Assembly: GCA_005878685.1 (NCBI GenBank)
Contig: VBLN01000103.1
Coordinates: 7,010 to 18,889, forward strand
Source: Deltaproteobacteria bacterium
GTDB lineage: Bacteria; Desulfobacterota; Binatia; UBA9968
Reading direction: 5' to 3'
DNA: 11,880 nt
The position numbers were made by a program, and so were the translations under genes. Positions 5,797 through 11,880 of the stretch are shown here, in pieces (the first letter of the stretch is position 1; each line of letters opens with the position of its first letter). The notes beneath the pieces were generated by a model. The model saw only the letters and a program-made list of their open reading frames with translations. It had not been told where the DNA came from and made no database searches.

Positions 5797-6458
5797 AATC
5801 TCTGCAGTCCCATCCCCATGTTTACGAGTGTGGAGTAAGTCTCCCCGACCGCTCCTAAAGACAGGTACCGCTCCAGATCCTCCGGTTCATCGATGTCTAA
5901 GCCGATCCTCTCATTCTCCAGAACTAACGGCGTCAACCCCTGAGCAGCGACTTGGCTGAGGTGATAGGAGAAACTGTCGTAGCCAAAGCGAAGCTGAATC
6001 AAATCCGGCGGCGAAAGCAACAGCCCATTGGTTCCCATGCGGTCATGAGACGGAACCAAAAGGGCAAAGGGCGAAACCCGGTCTCTTAGGGCGATATCAC
6101 CCAGGATCTCCTCGACGTCGCTCGAGTGAACTAGCGGTATATCTGCGGGAACCACGAGCGCGATGCGAACGCCTCGCTGCTTCATCTCACGCAAAGCAAA
6201 CTCAACGGCAGGGGTTTCCCCCCTCTCTTCCTCCTCCCAGATCACCTGACCGCCCATGGAAAAGGCGATATCGGCAACTCGGCTATCTCCGGTCACCACG
6301 AAGATCGCTTCCAGTCCACGAACAAGTACGACCTGACGAAGGACATCCTTTAGCATCGTCTCCGCCAGAATGGAGCGCTGGCTCACACTAAGGAGCGAAG
6401 AAAGGCGCTGCTTCGCGTTGGCAAAGCCCTTCGCAGGGATCAAAAGCGACGTCTTCAC
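5793..6458 (-). CDS. cofC: 2-phospho-L-lactate/phosphoenolpyruvate guanylyltransferase
   Basis: CofC (FbiD in bacteria) joins GTP with a three-carbon phospho-acid to form the activated side-chain donor for CofD. Archaeal enzymes use 2-phospholactate, mycobacterial FbiD uses phosphoenolpyruvate, and some Gram-negative enzymes prefer 3-phosphoglycerate; which applies here cannot be read from the sequence. The 221-residue nucleotidyltransferase fold shows the N-terminal IPAKGFANAKQRLS signature (7-20), VPADIPLV with metal-binding Asp106 (103-110), Gly-Thr-Asn-Gly-Leu-Leu-Leu (141-147), FGYDSF (157-162) and GLDIDEPEDL (185-194). The tail after about residue 200 is a little longer than in many relatives. 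The start is a GTG at 6458 that overlaps the cofD stop (GTGA), and the stop overlaps the cofE ATG, so it is translationally coupled on both sides. Confidence 0.94.
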   Translation of the reverse strand: MKTSLLIPAKGFANAKQRLSSLLSVSQRSILAETMLKDVLRQVVLVRGLEAIFVVTGDSRVADIAFSMGGQVIWEEEERGETPAVEFALREMKQRGVRIALVVPADIPLVHSSDVEEILGDIALRDRVSPFALLVPSHDRMGTNGLLLSPPDLIQLRFGYDSFSYHLSQVAAQGLTPLVLENERIGLDIDEPEDLERYLSLGAVGETYSTLVNMGMGLQRL

Positions 6459-7375
6459 AGTAAATCCAGGACCTGCCGCGCTAGGCGCTTTTTGTCATCT
6501 AATGAGTTCATATGTATAGGAGCGATCGCGGCCCTAATCCCTATCTCTTCAATCCTCGCCTTTAACTCTCTATCTTCGGCTCCAATCAAGATGACGTCAA
6601 GGAAGTCACTATAAGCCTTAGCCACGCCGTAAGTCGAAACCTCCCAACCCATGGCTGCCATCAATTTGTGCGCCGGCCCAGAAAAGGGCGCCCCTTGGAT
6701 GATCGGACTCACGGCCATCACTGACGCCTTGGTCCCTGTCAGTGCCGCTCTGATTCCTGGAACGGCCAAGATGGGACTAACACTGGTTACGGGATTGCTC
6801 GGACAGACAACGACCGCCCTCGCGTCACGGATCGATTCGAGCAAGCCGGGTACCGGCTGGCTCTTCTCCGCGCCGGCAAAATAGACCTTCTTAACCTTGT
6901 CGGCCCAGCGATTCTTAACAAAATATTCCTGGAAAGAGATCTCGCTGTCTGACGTGACAATTCTTGTTTCCACTCTGTCGTCGGTCATCGGAAGGAGAGT
7001 GGCCTCAACTCCAAGCGCCCGGCAGAGCCGTTCCGTTACCTGTGAGAGCCTCCAACCCTCGCGCAAGAGTCGCGATCTGGTGAGATGAGTCGCTAAATCT
7101 CTGTCTCCCAGCTTAAACCAAGTCTCTGCGCCGTATTTTCCCAACCATTCCAAGACGGCAAAGGTATCCCCCTTTACCCCCCACCCTCTAGTCGCATCAC
7201 CTACCCCTGCTAAAGTGTAAGTGATCGTATCAAGATCCGGAGAGATATAGAGACCGTGCAGAACGAAATCGTCGGCGGTATTGCAAACGATGCAAAGATC
7301 GTCGGGACCAGCCTCCAAGCTCAGACCTTGAACGAGCTTCGCACCACCAGTTCCTCCGGTCAGAACCACCAACAT
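6455..7375 (-). CDS. cofD: 2-phospho-L-lactate transferase (F420-0/dehydro-F420-0 synthase)
   Basis: CofD (FbiA) transfers the phospho-acid moiety from its GDP-activated donor to the deazaflavin Fo, forming F420-0 or its dehydro form and GMP (EC 2.7.8.28). The 306-residue protein has every family block: GGTGGAK (7-13), NTADDF (32-37), SPDLDT (45-50), GDRDLATH (90-97) for Fo binding, PMTDD (129-133), FQEYFV (148-153), CPSNPVTSVSPIL (191-203) and the glycine-rich SPII-x-G-x-P segment (223-235). The last reads Ser-Pro-Ile-Ile-Gln-Gly where Ile-x-Gly-Gly is usual, a minor departure. The ATG at 7375 lies 81 bases after cofG, with only a weak purine-rich leader. The stop overlaps the cofC GTG by 4 bases. 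The gene looks intact and functional. Confidence 0.96.
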   Translation of the reverse strand: MLVVLTGGTGGAKLVQGLSLEAGPDDLCIVCNTADDFVLHGLYISPDLDTITYTLAGVGDATRGWGVKGDTFAVLEWLGKYGAETWFKLGDRDLATHLTRSRLLREGWRLSQVTERLCRALGVEATLLPMTDDRVETRIVTSDSEISFQEYFVKNRWADKVKKVYFAGAEKSQPVPGLLESIRDARAVVVCPSNPVTSVSPILAVPGIRAALTGTKASVMAVSPIIQGAPFSGPAHKLMAAMGWEVSTYGVAKAYSDFLDVILIGAEDRELKARIEEIGIRAAIAPIHMNSLDDKKRLARQVLDLL

Positions 7376-7413
7376 CCATCATCCGATTTACGAAGATTTT
7401 TGCTTTCAGATTC

Positions 7414-7434
7414 AATCCAGAATCCGCAATCCAA
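7414..7434. repeat. Three-copy 7-base direct repeat (AATCCnn)
   Basis: AATCC recurs at 7414, 7421 and 7428 with exact 7-base spacing (AATCCAG, AATCCGC, AATCCAA), all within the 81-base gap between cofG and cofD. On the transcribed strand it reads as GGATT repeats. No gene or clear hairpin is associated with it. Confidence 0.5.
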
Positions 7435-7456
7435 AACGGTTCACTCCCTGCAATTC

Positions 7457-8671
7457 TTAAACCCGCTCCTGGGCCTCCGCGAGAGGCGAGATGGCAGACA
7501 GCGGAGATAAATCGCGCTTTACAAATCCATCCTCGTCGCACAACCTCTCTATGTAGGGTATGAGGGATGCCCGGATAAATTGTTCTCCTTGGAAAATGAA
7601 CTCCGGATAAACCGCCAGACGCGCCCTAAGCTCAAACCCTGCCTGGGCTGTCTTCTCCCGTAAGCTCACTAACGCCGGCCAAGGCGCCTCAGGATTGATA
7701 TAGTCCGGGGTCAGAGGAGAGACGCCGCCCCAGTCGTTGATTCCGGCCCTGAGATAGAGAGGATAATTTTCCGCATTCAGGTTGGGAGGTGCTTGGATAT
7801 TCATCTCTCCTCCTAGGATGAGACGAGCCAGCGCGATGCCTTTCAGCATTTCTTCGAGCGAAGGCTCTGGATGGTCGCGCATCGGAATCTCCGGCTTCCG
7901 ACGAAAATTCTGAATGATGACCTCTTGGATATGACCATAGCGCTCATGTAGCTCGCGGATGGCAAAGAGAGAATCGATCCTCTCCTGCCAATTTTCTCCG
8001 ATCCCAATGAGTAGACCGGTCGTAAAGGGAATGCGGAGCTTGCCCGCCTCCTCAATCGTCTTCAGCCGCAGAGCGGGCTTTTTATCTGGCGCATTGAAAT
8101 GAGGCCCCGATGGCGCCAGAAGACGCTCGCTGATGTTCTCTAGCATGAGGCCGAGACTGACATTGACCTCCCTAAGCCGCTGGAGATCATTCTTTCCCAT
8201 CAATCCTGGATTTGAGTGGGGCAGCAACCGAGTCTCTTCCAACACGACCTTACAGTTCTCATAGAGATAGTCGAGCGTTCGGTGTAGGCCCTTTTCCGCA
8301 AGGAAACTTCTCATCTCAGGATAAATGGCTTCCGGACGATCCCCCAGGCTAAAGAGAACCTCTGTACATCCCAAAGCCTTTCCCTGACGCACAACCCGTA
8401 GGACCTCCTCTACTGACATGGTCTTGGCACCAGCTTCCTTCGGCCCCTTTCTGAAGGTGCAATAACCGCAGAAGTCGCGGCATAGATTCGTGAGCGGGAG
8501 AAAAACTTTCGGCGAGAAGGTTATCGTTTTGCCTTTACAGCGGTCGCGCAATGCGGCGGCGGCGGTGAGAAGCGATTGGAACTCCTCGCCGCCCGCTTGC
8601 GAAAGAACACAGGCGTCGCTTCTTGCCAGCCCCTTCCCTTCAAGACACGCCTTGAGAATCTTTGCGATCAC
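7457..8671 (-). CDS. cofG: 7,8-didemethyl-8-hydroxy-5-deazariboflavin synthase, CofG subunit
   Basis: CofG is the radical SAM enzyme that, with CofH, builds the deazaflavin chromophore Fo from tyrosine and 5-amino-6-ribitylamino-uracil (EC 4.3.1.32). The 4Fe-4S cluster motif is CRDFCGYC, with cysteines at 64, 68 and 71 (CX3CX2C). It is followed by FSLGDRPE, SNPGLMG, SLGLMLE and TTGLLIGIGE, and later by QNFRRKPE, APPNLN and INDWGGVSPLTPDYINPE, all characteristic of CofG. At 404 residues it is a stand-alone subunit, unlike actinobacterial FbiC, where CofG and CofH are fused; cofH is absent from the window. The GTG at 8671 is the only usable start before an upstream in-frame TAA and has no spaced Shine-Dalgarno sequence. 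A promoter-like pair ends 7 bases upstream, so the mRNA may be leaderless. First gene of the F420 operon. Confidence 0.96.
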   Translation of the reverse strand: MIAKILKACLEGKGLARSDACVLSQAGGEEFQSLLTAAAALRDRCKGKTITFSPKVFLPLTNLCRDFCGYCTFRKGPKEAGAKTMSVEEVLRVVRQGKALGCTEVLFSLGDRPEAIYPEMRSFLAEKGLHRTLDYLYENCKVVLEETRLLPHSNPGLMGKNDLQRLREVNVSLGLMLENISERLLAPSGPHFNAPDKKPALRLKTIEEAGKLRIPFTTGLLIGIGENWQERIDSLFAIRELHERYGHIQEVIIQNFRRKPEIPMRDHPEPSLEEMLKGIALARLILGGEMNIQAPPNLNAENYPLYLRAGINDWGGVSPLTPDYINPEAPWPALVSLREKTAQAGFELRARLAVYPEFIFQGEQFIRASLIPYIERLCDEDGFVKRDLSPLSAISPLAEAQERV

Positions 8672-8678
8672 CTCTGCT

Positions 8679-8707
8679 TGAATATCGAATTAGCCCCCCA
8701 GGGTCAA
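8679..8707 (-). promoter_or_regulatory. Candidate promoter of the F420 operon (leaderless cofG)
   Basis: On the minus strand, TTGACC (complement of 8702-8707; five of six consensus) is separated by 17 bases from TATTCA (complement of 8679-8684; first three bases match). The -10 ends 7 bases before the cofG GTG at 8671, so transcription would begin at or next to the start codon. That would explain the missing Shine-Dalgarno sequence. Confidence 0.4.
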
Positions 8708-8740
8708 CCGCACAGGATCTCTGTAGCGCGACCTCTCTGA

Positions 8741-8769
8741 TTGCCACGGAAAGCGCAGTAGGCTAAGCT
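8741..8769 (+). promoter_or_regulatory. Weak candidate promoter of the solute-binding protein operon
   Basis: TTGCCA (8741-8746, five of six consensus) is followed after 17 bases by TAAGCT (8764-8769, three of six). The predicted start near 8776 leaves a leader of about 25 bases to the GTG at 8801. It lies in the 129-base divergent gap with the F420 operon, so the two operons could share a regulator-binding region, but I see no operator. Confidence 0.25.
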
Positions 8770-8800
8770 CTTTTTAACTCTCTGCAGCGGGCCAGAAACC

Positions 8801-9790
8801 GTGAAGCATCGAAAGTTCCTGAGATTAAACACCGCCGCGTGTCTCGTCCTCGCAGTAGCTGTTTTGTTAAGACTCCGCATCGCCTACACATCGATCGGCA
8901 TCATTTATGAAGGTCTCTGGATCGCTCAAGCGGCGGGGCTGTTCAACAAGCATAATATCCAGGCCGAGCTGCTCTACATCGGCGGCGGGCCGCCTTCCAC
9001 CCAGGCATTGATCGCCGGAGACGTGCAGATCTCATTCACCGCCGCCGGCGCCGTGGTCGCGGCGAATTTGGCCGGCTCCGATGTGATCCTTCTCGGCGCG
9101 ACCGTCGACACCTTGCCGTTCGAGATTTGGTCTATTCCAACGATCAAGACTCCCGAGCAACTCAAAGGAACCAAGATGGGCGTCTCGCGCATCGGCGCGA
9201 CAACGGATTTCGTCGCCCACTACGTCTTAAAGAAGTGGGGATTGAAATCGGGCCAGGACATCACCATCATCCAAGCGGGCGCGGGCCCCGAGGTCTTCAC
9301 GGCGCTCAAGGCGGGCGCGGTGCAGAGCGGCGTGATGAGCACCGGCCCCTACACGGTCCAGGCGGAAAAGGACGGCTTCTTCCGCCTGGCGGATGTCTCG
9401 ACCATGGGTATCCCGTATGCCTTCGGCCCCTTTGCGGCGCGGCGCTCATGGGTGCGCGAGCATCAAGATCTCGTCGGCCGGTTCATGAAGGCCTACGTCG
9501 AAGGGATTTACCGCTTCAAGACCGACAAGCGACTCGCATTGGCGACCCTCGAGAAGTACGCCCGCATCAAGACCACGCCGGCGACAGAGCAGATATACGA
9601 AGCCTACGCCAAGCGCTATTTCAAGCGCGCGCCCGAGGTGACCAACGAGGCGCTGCAAACCATCCTCGAAGAACTCTCCGCGAGTCGGCCCCTCCCACCC
9701 GGCATCACGCCGCAGCGCTTCGCGGACAACAGCTTTGTCAGAGCCCTGGTTGAAAGCGGTTTTGTCGATAGCCTATACTCTGTCCGCTGA
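8801..9790 (+). CDS. ABC transporter substrate-binding protein, NMT1/SsuA-like
   Basis: This 329-residue protein is a periplasmic-type solute-binding protein of the NMT1/THI5/SsuA/TauA group, which delivers small organic ligands to an ABC importer. Family features are RIAYTSIG after the N-terminus (26-33), GLWIAQAAGLFNKHNIQAEL, GGPPSTQALIAGDVQISF, a TPEQLKGTKMGVSRIGATTDF hinge region and a C-terminal helical lobe. The ligand cannot be predicted. Residues 15-23 form a short hydrophobic stretch, but the mature domain starts almost at once with no Ala-x-Ala cleavage site, so export may be by an uncleaved anchor or the leader may be shortened. GTG at 8801 is the only normal start codon after the in-frame TAG at 8759, and no Shine-Dalgarno sequence is obvious. 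It is the first gene of the plus-strand operon, 28 bases before the amidohydrolase. No permease or ATPase is present in the window. Confidence 0.9.
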   Translation: MKHRKFLRLNTAACLVLAVAVLLRLRIAYTSIGIIYEGLWIAQAAGLFNKHNIQAELLYIGGGPPSTQALIAGDVQISFTAAGAVVAANLAGSDVILLGATVDTLPFEIWSIPTIKTPEQLKGTKMGVSRIGATTDFVAHYVLKKWGLKSGQDITIIQAGAGPEVFTALKAGAVQSGVMSTGPYTVQAEKDGFFRLADVSTMGIPYAFGPFAARRSWVREHQDLVGRFMKAYVEGIYRFKTDKRLALATLEKYARIKTTPATEQIYEAYAKRYFKRAPEVTNEALQTILEELSASRPLPPGITPQRFADNSFVRALVESGFVDSLYSVR

Positions 9791-9802
9791 GCGAAGAATC
9801 AC

Positions 9803-9810
9803 GGAGGAGG
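9803..9810 (+). promoter_or_regulatory. Strong Shine-Dalgarno fixing the amidohydrolase start
   Basis: GGAGGAGG lies 8 bases upstream of the ATG at 9819. The open frame continues upstream to a TTG at 9735 inside the preceding gene, but this near-perfect ribosome-binding site identifies 9819 as the true start. Confidence 0.9.
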
Positions 9811-9818
9811 AATTCAGT

Positions 9819-11021
9819 ATGGACAACTTGGATCGGATTCTGATCGTGGACGCCGATGGTCATGTGAATGAAGGCGATGTCGATCTCGCGCCGCGCCTGC
9901 CGGAGAAGTGGCGGTCGTGGGCGCCGCGCCGTGTCAAAGACGAACTCGGCCACACGCGAACTTATCTCGAGGGAAGAATCTGGCCGATGACCCTCGGGCC
10001 GGGCCCGGGCGTCACCGGGCCTATGACCGCGAAGGCGCGCAAGGCCGGCCCGGGCATGGTCGATCCCATCCCGCGCCTCAAAGACATGGACTTGGAGGGG
10101 ATCGACGTCGCAGTGATCTTCGGCACCCAGATCGCGCTCACCGTGAACGGGCTGATGAACGCCGAGCTGGCCGATGTCCTCTGCCGCGCGGTCAACGACT
10201 GGCTGCTCGAGTATTGCTCGGCCGACCCGAAGCGCCTGAGAGCCGTCGGGCTGATTCCCTGTCAGGCACCGGAGCTCGCCGTCAAAGAGCTCCAGCGTGT
10301 CGCCAAGGCCGGGGTGACGTCGGTGATGTTGCCGACGAACGTTTACGGCAGAAACATGGGCGCGAAATTCTTCGACCCGATCTACCGCGCCGCGCAAGAG
10401 ATTGGCATGACGCTCAGCGTCCATCCGCAGACCGGGCACGACGGCATCCCCGGCGTTTCCGGCGTGATGGGCGCGGGAACGCCACGCTTCGACAAGTATC
10501 CCTACGTTCACATGACCGCCTTTCCGTTCGAGCTGATGATTTCTATGATGCACATGATCGGCGAAGGGGTCTTCGACCGCTTCCCCAGGCTCAAGGTCGG
10601 CTACATGGAAGGCGGGGCGGGCTGGCTGCCGTTCTGGATGGAGCGCCTCGACGAGCATGTGGAGAAGCTGGCGCCCCAGATGCCCGATCTCAAGCGCATG
10701 CCCAGCGAGATCATCCGCGGCGAGCAGATCGTTCTGACCTGCGAGTCGGAAGAGAACGGCCTCGGTCCCGTGATGGAATTCTCGGGCGCCGGGACCGTTC
10801 TTTACGCTTCCGATTACTGCCACTGGGACTGCCACTTCCCCTTTTCGGTGAAAGACATCGTCGACCAAAAAGATCTCACGCTCGCGCAAAAGGAAAGACT
10901 GCTGGGCAAAAACGCTGTCGATTTCTTCGAGCTTAAGAACCTTCCCGAGCCGCGGGCCTTAAGCATCGCGCGGCGCCACTGGGAGCAGGAAGGAAAGGTC
11001 AAAGAGGCGGCCCGGGCCTGA
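9819..11021 (+). CDS. Metal-dependent amidohydrolase, Amidohydrolase_2 (ACMSD-like) family, 400 aa
   Basis: This TIM-barrel enzyme belongs to Amidohydrolase_2 (PF04909), which includes ACMSD-type decarboxylases and C-C or amide/ester hydrolases. The metal site is visible: VDADGH (10-15), with Asp13 and His15 in place of the family's HxH; VHPQTGH (His202) at the end of a core strand; His231; and YASDYCHWD (329-337) with the catalytic Asp332. GYMEGGAGWLPFWMERLDEH (261-280) is typical of the large clade common in uncultured soil and sediment bacteria. The substrate is unknown, and hydrolysis and decarboxylation are both possible. It is cytoplasmic, with no signal peptide. The start is at 9819. 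It sits between two solute-binding proteins, with a 28-base gap upstream and 2 bases downstream, suggesting it processes an imported compound. GC content is clearly higher than in the left half of the window. Confidence 0.93.
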   Translation: MDNLDRILIVDADGHVNEGDVDLAPRLPEKWRSWAPRRVKDELGHTRTYLEGRIWPMTLGPGPGVTGPMTAKARKAGPGMVDPIPRLKDMDLEGIDVAVIFGTQIALTVNGLMNAELADVLCRAVNDWLLEYCSADPKRLRAVGLIPCQAPELAVKELQRVAKAGVTSVMLPTNVYGRNMGAKFFDPIYRAAQEIGMTLSVHPQTGHDGIPGVSGVMGAGTPRFDKYPYVHMTAFPFELMISMMHMIGEGVFDRFPRLKVGYMEGGAGWLPFWMERLDEHVEKLAPQMPDLKRMPSEIIRGEQIVLTCESEENGLGPVMEFSGAGTVLYASDYCHWDCHFPFSVKDIVDQKDLTLAQKERLLGKNAVDFFELKNLPEPRALSIARRHWEQEGKVKEAARA

Positions 11022-11023
11022 AA

Positions 11024-11880
11024 ATGATTTCTCAGAGCTGCGCGCGAAAGATAATTGCAGCCCTGCTGCTCGTTCTTCCCACGGGAGCGCTCGGCGCCGA
11101 GAGCCTGCACAAGATTCGCGTCGGCTTCCCCTCGCTCGCCTTCTCTTACATGCCCTTCTACGTCGCTCAGGAAAAGGGGCTGCTGAAAAAAGCTGGCCTC
11201 GAGGCGGAATATATCCAGATGCGCACAACCATTCAGCCGCAGGCGGTGATCAACGGCAACATTGATTTCTTCCCGTCGGTTTCCACGGGTATCTCCGCGG
11301 CTGTCTCAGGGTTGCCCAACTTCTGCAACGGCGCGCCGTGGATGCTCGTGACGAGCAAGGAGATCAACAAACCACAGGATTTGATCGGCAAAAACGTCGC
11401 CATTTCCGGAATCCGGACATCGCCGCATTATTTTTTTCAGGCAGCTCTCAAGAAATGGGAGATTGCCGAGAAAGACGTAGGGATAGTTACCACCGGCGGC
11501 ACGGCTGACAGTTTTACTGCGCTGGCGAGTCATCAAGTGGCGGGCACTGTGCTGACGCCGCCCTTTGACGACAAGGCGGTATCGCTGGGCTTTAAGAAAT
11601 TTATGTTCCTGGGCGATCTCGCTGACATCCCTTATGTCGGCGTCGTCACGTCGCAAGTCCAAATCAAAAACAACCGGGAGACCATTCGCCGAACCCTCGC
11701 GGCGCTTTTCGACGCCGTCGCGTGGCTTCGTCTCAACCGCGCCGAGAGCTCTAAGATAATCGCCGACAAATTTAAAGTGAGTCAGGTCGAGGCGGAGCAA
11801 ACCTACGCCACTCTGGTCAAATTGCTCAACAAAGACGGCCGGCTCGATCCCAAGATCGCCCGCGGCTATCTCGACCTCCT
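11024..11880 (+). CDS. Second ABC substrate-binding protein, NMT1/SsuA-like (partial, runs off window)
   Basis: An uninterrupted frame opens at ATG 11024, two bases after the amidohydrolase stop, and continues through the last base (285 codons, no stop). Residues 1-25 are a good signal peptide: basic Arg8-Lys9, hydrophobic IIAALLLVL, and Gly-Ala-Leu-Gly-Ala before Glu26. Mature motifs are KIRVGFPSL, MPFYVAQEKGLLKKAGLEAEY (a typical NMT1 block), a QAVINGNIDFFPS segment, INKPQDLIGKNVAISG and TGGTADSFTALASHQV. The region around residues 95-105, between Ser-Gly-Leu-Pro and Pro-Trp-Met-Leu-Val, looks several residues shorter than in most relatives. The initiation region has only a weak purine run, so translation is probably coupled to the amidohydrolase. 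It differs markedly from the first binding protein, so this is not a recent tandem duplication. Only the distal part of the C-terminal lobe should be missing. Confidence 0.9.
   Translation, partial: MISQSCARKIIAALLLVLPTGALGAESLHKIRVGFPSLAFSYMPFYVAQEKGLLKKAGLEAEYIQMRTTIQPQAVINGNIDFFPSVSTGISAAVSGLPNFCNGAPWMLVTSKEINKPQDLIGKNVAISGIRTSPHYFFQAALKKWEIAEKDVGIVTTGGTADSFTALASHQVAGTVLTPPFDDKAVSLGFKKFMFLGDLADIPYVGVVTSQVQIKNNRETIRRTLAALFDAVAWLRLNRAESSKIIADKFKVSQVEAEQTYATLVKLLNKDGRLDPKIARGYLDL

Noticed and set aside
9735..9818. Upstream TTG start for the amidohydrolase at 9735
   Set aside because: It would overlap the end of the binding-protein gene, whereas GGAGGAGG sits at ideal spacing before the ATG at 9819, where the family's own N-terminus begins.
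9738..10936. Long open frames overlapping the amidohydrolase in other frames and on the minus strand
   Set aside because: These are Arg/His/Gly-rich shadows caused by high GC content. The amidohydrolase frame has the motifs and the ribosome-binding site.
1..11880. CRISPR arrays, toxin-antitoxin pairs, phage genes, or retron/defence systems
   Set aside because: I found no regularly spaced repeats and no recognisable Cas, toxin, phage structural, reverse transcriptase or nuclease proteins on either strand.

Overview
The window reads as a chromosomal stretch of an uncultured Gram-negative-type bacterium. Three things point that way: a coenzyme F420 biosynthesis operon with separate cofG, cofD, cofC and cofE genes rather than the actinobacterial fusions; NMT1/SsuA-like solute-binding proteins paired with an amidohydrolase carrying a D-x-D-x-H metal motif; and a serine dehydrogenase proteinase (SDH) relative. 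That mix is typical of lineages such as Binatota, Rokubacteria/NC10, Tectomicrobia or deltaproteobacterial relatives. The phylum cannot be fixed from this sequence alone.

Layout. 1-4222 is a patchwork of small, mostly unrelated genes in AT-richer DNA. It holds an orphan 203-aa protein (minus strand), a tRNA-Leu(CAA) with encoded CCA, and a gene-poor stretch with a good sigma70-type promoter driving a 54-residue single-pass membrane protein. Then come a small J-domain/zinc-ribbon protein (minus) with a possible 46-aa gene behind it, a damaged SDH-type ClpP-fold protease gene (plus), and a DUF488 gene (minus). A 149-bp element with imperfect terminal inverted repeats (4232-4380, MITE-like) lies just upstream of the DUF488 start.

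4447-8671 is one minus-strand operon in the order cofG, cofD, cofC, cofE, npdG. CofG helps build the deazaflavin chromophore Fo. CofC activates a three-carbon phospho-acid with GTP, CofD transfers it to Fo, and CofE adds glutamates. NpdG uses the cofactor to exchange hydride with NADP(H). cofH, the partner of cofG, is not in the window. A promoter-like sequence ends only 7 nt before the GTG of cofG, which suggests a leaderless transcript. The predicted NpdG is about 20 residues short at its C-terminus.

8801-11880 is GC-richer and runs on the plus strand: solute-binding protein, metal-dependent amidohydrolase, second solute-binding protein (cut by the window end). The genes are tightly spaced and look like a catabolic uptake module. 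No permease or ATPase gene is present in the window.

The most unusual observations are the in-frame loss of the catalytic-serine segment in the SDH-type protease, the MITE-like insertion at the DUF488 gene, the short NpdG, and the membrane microprotein with its own promoter. I found no CRISPR array, integrase, transposase or recognisable defence system.
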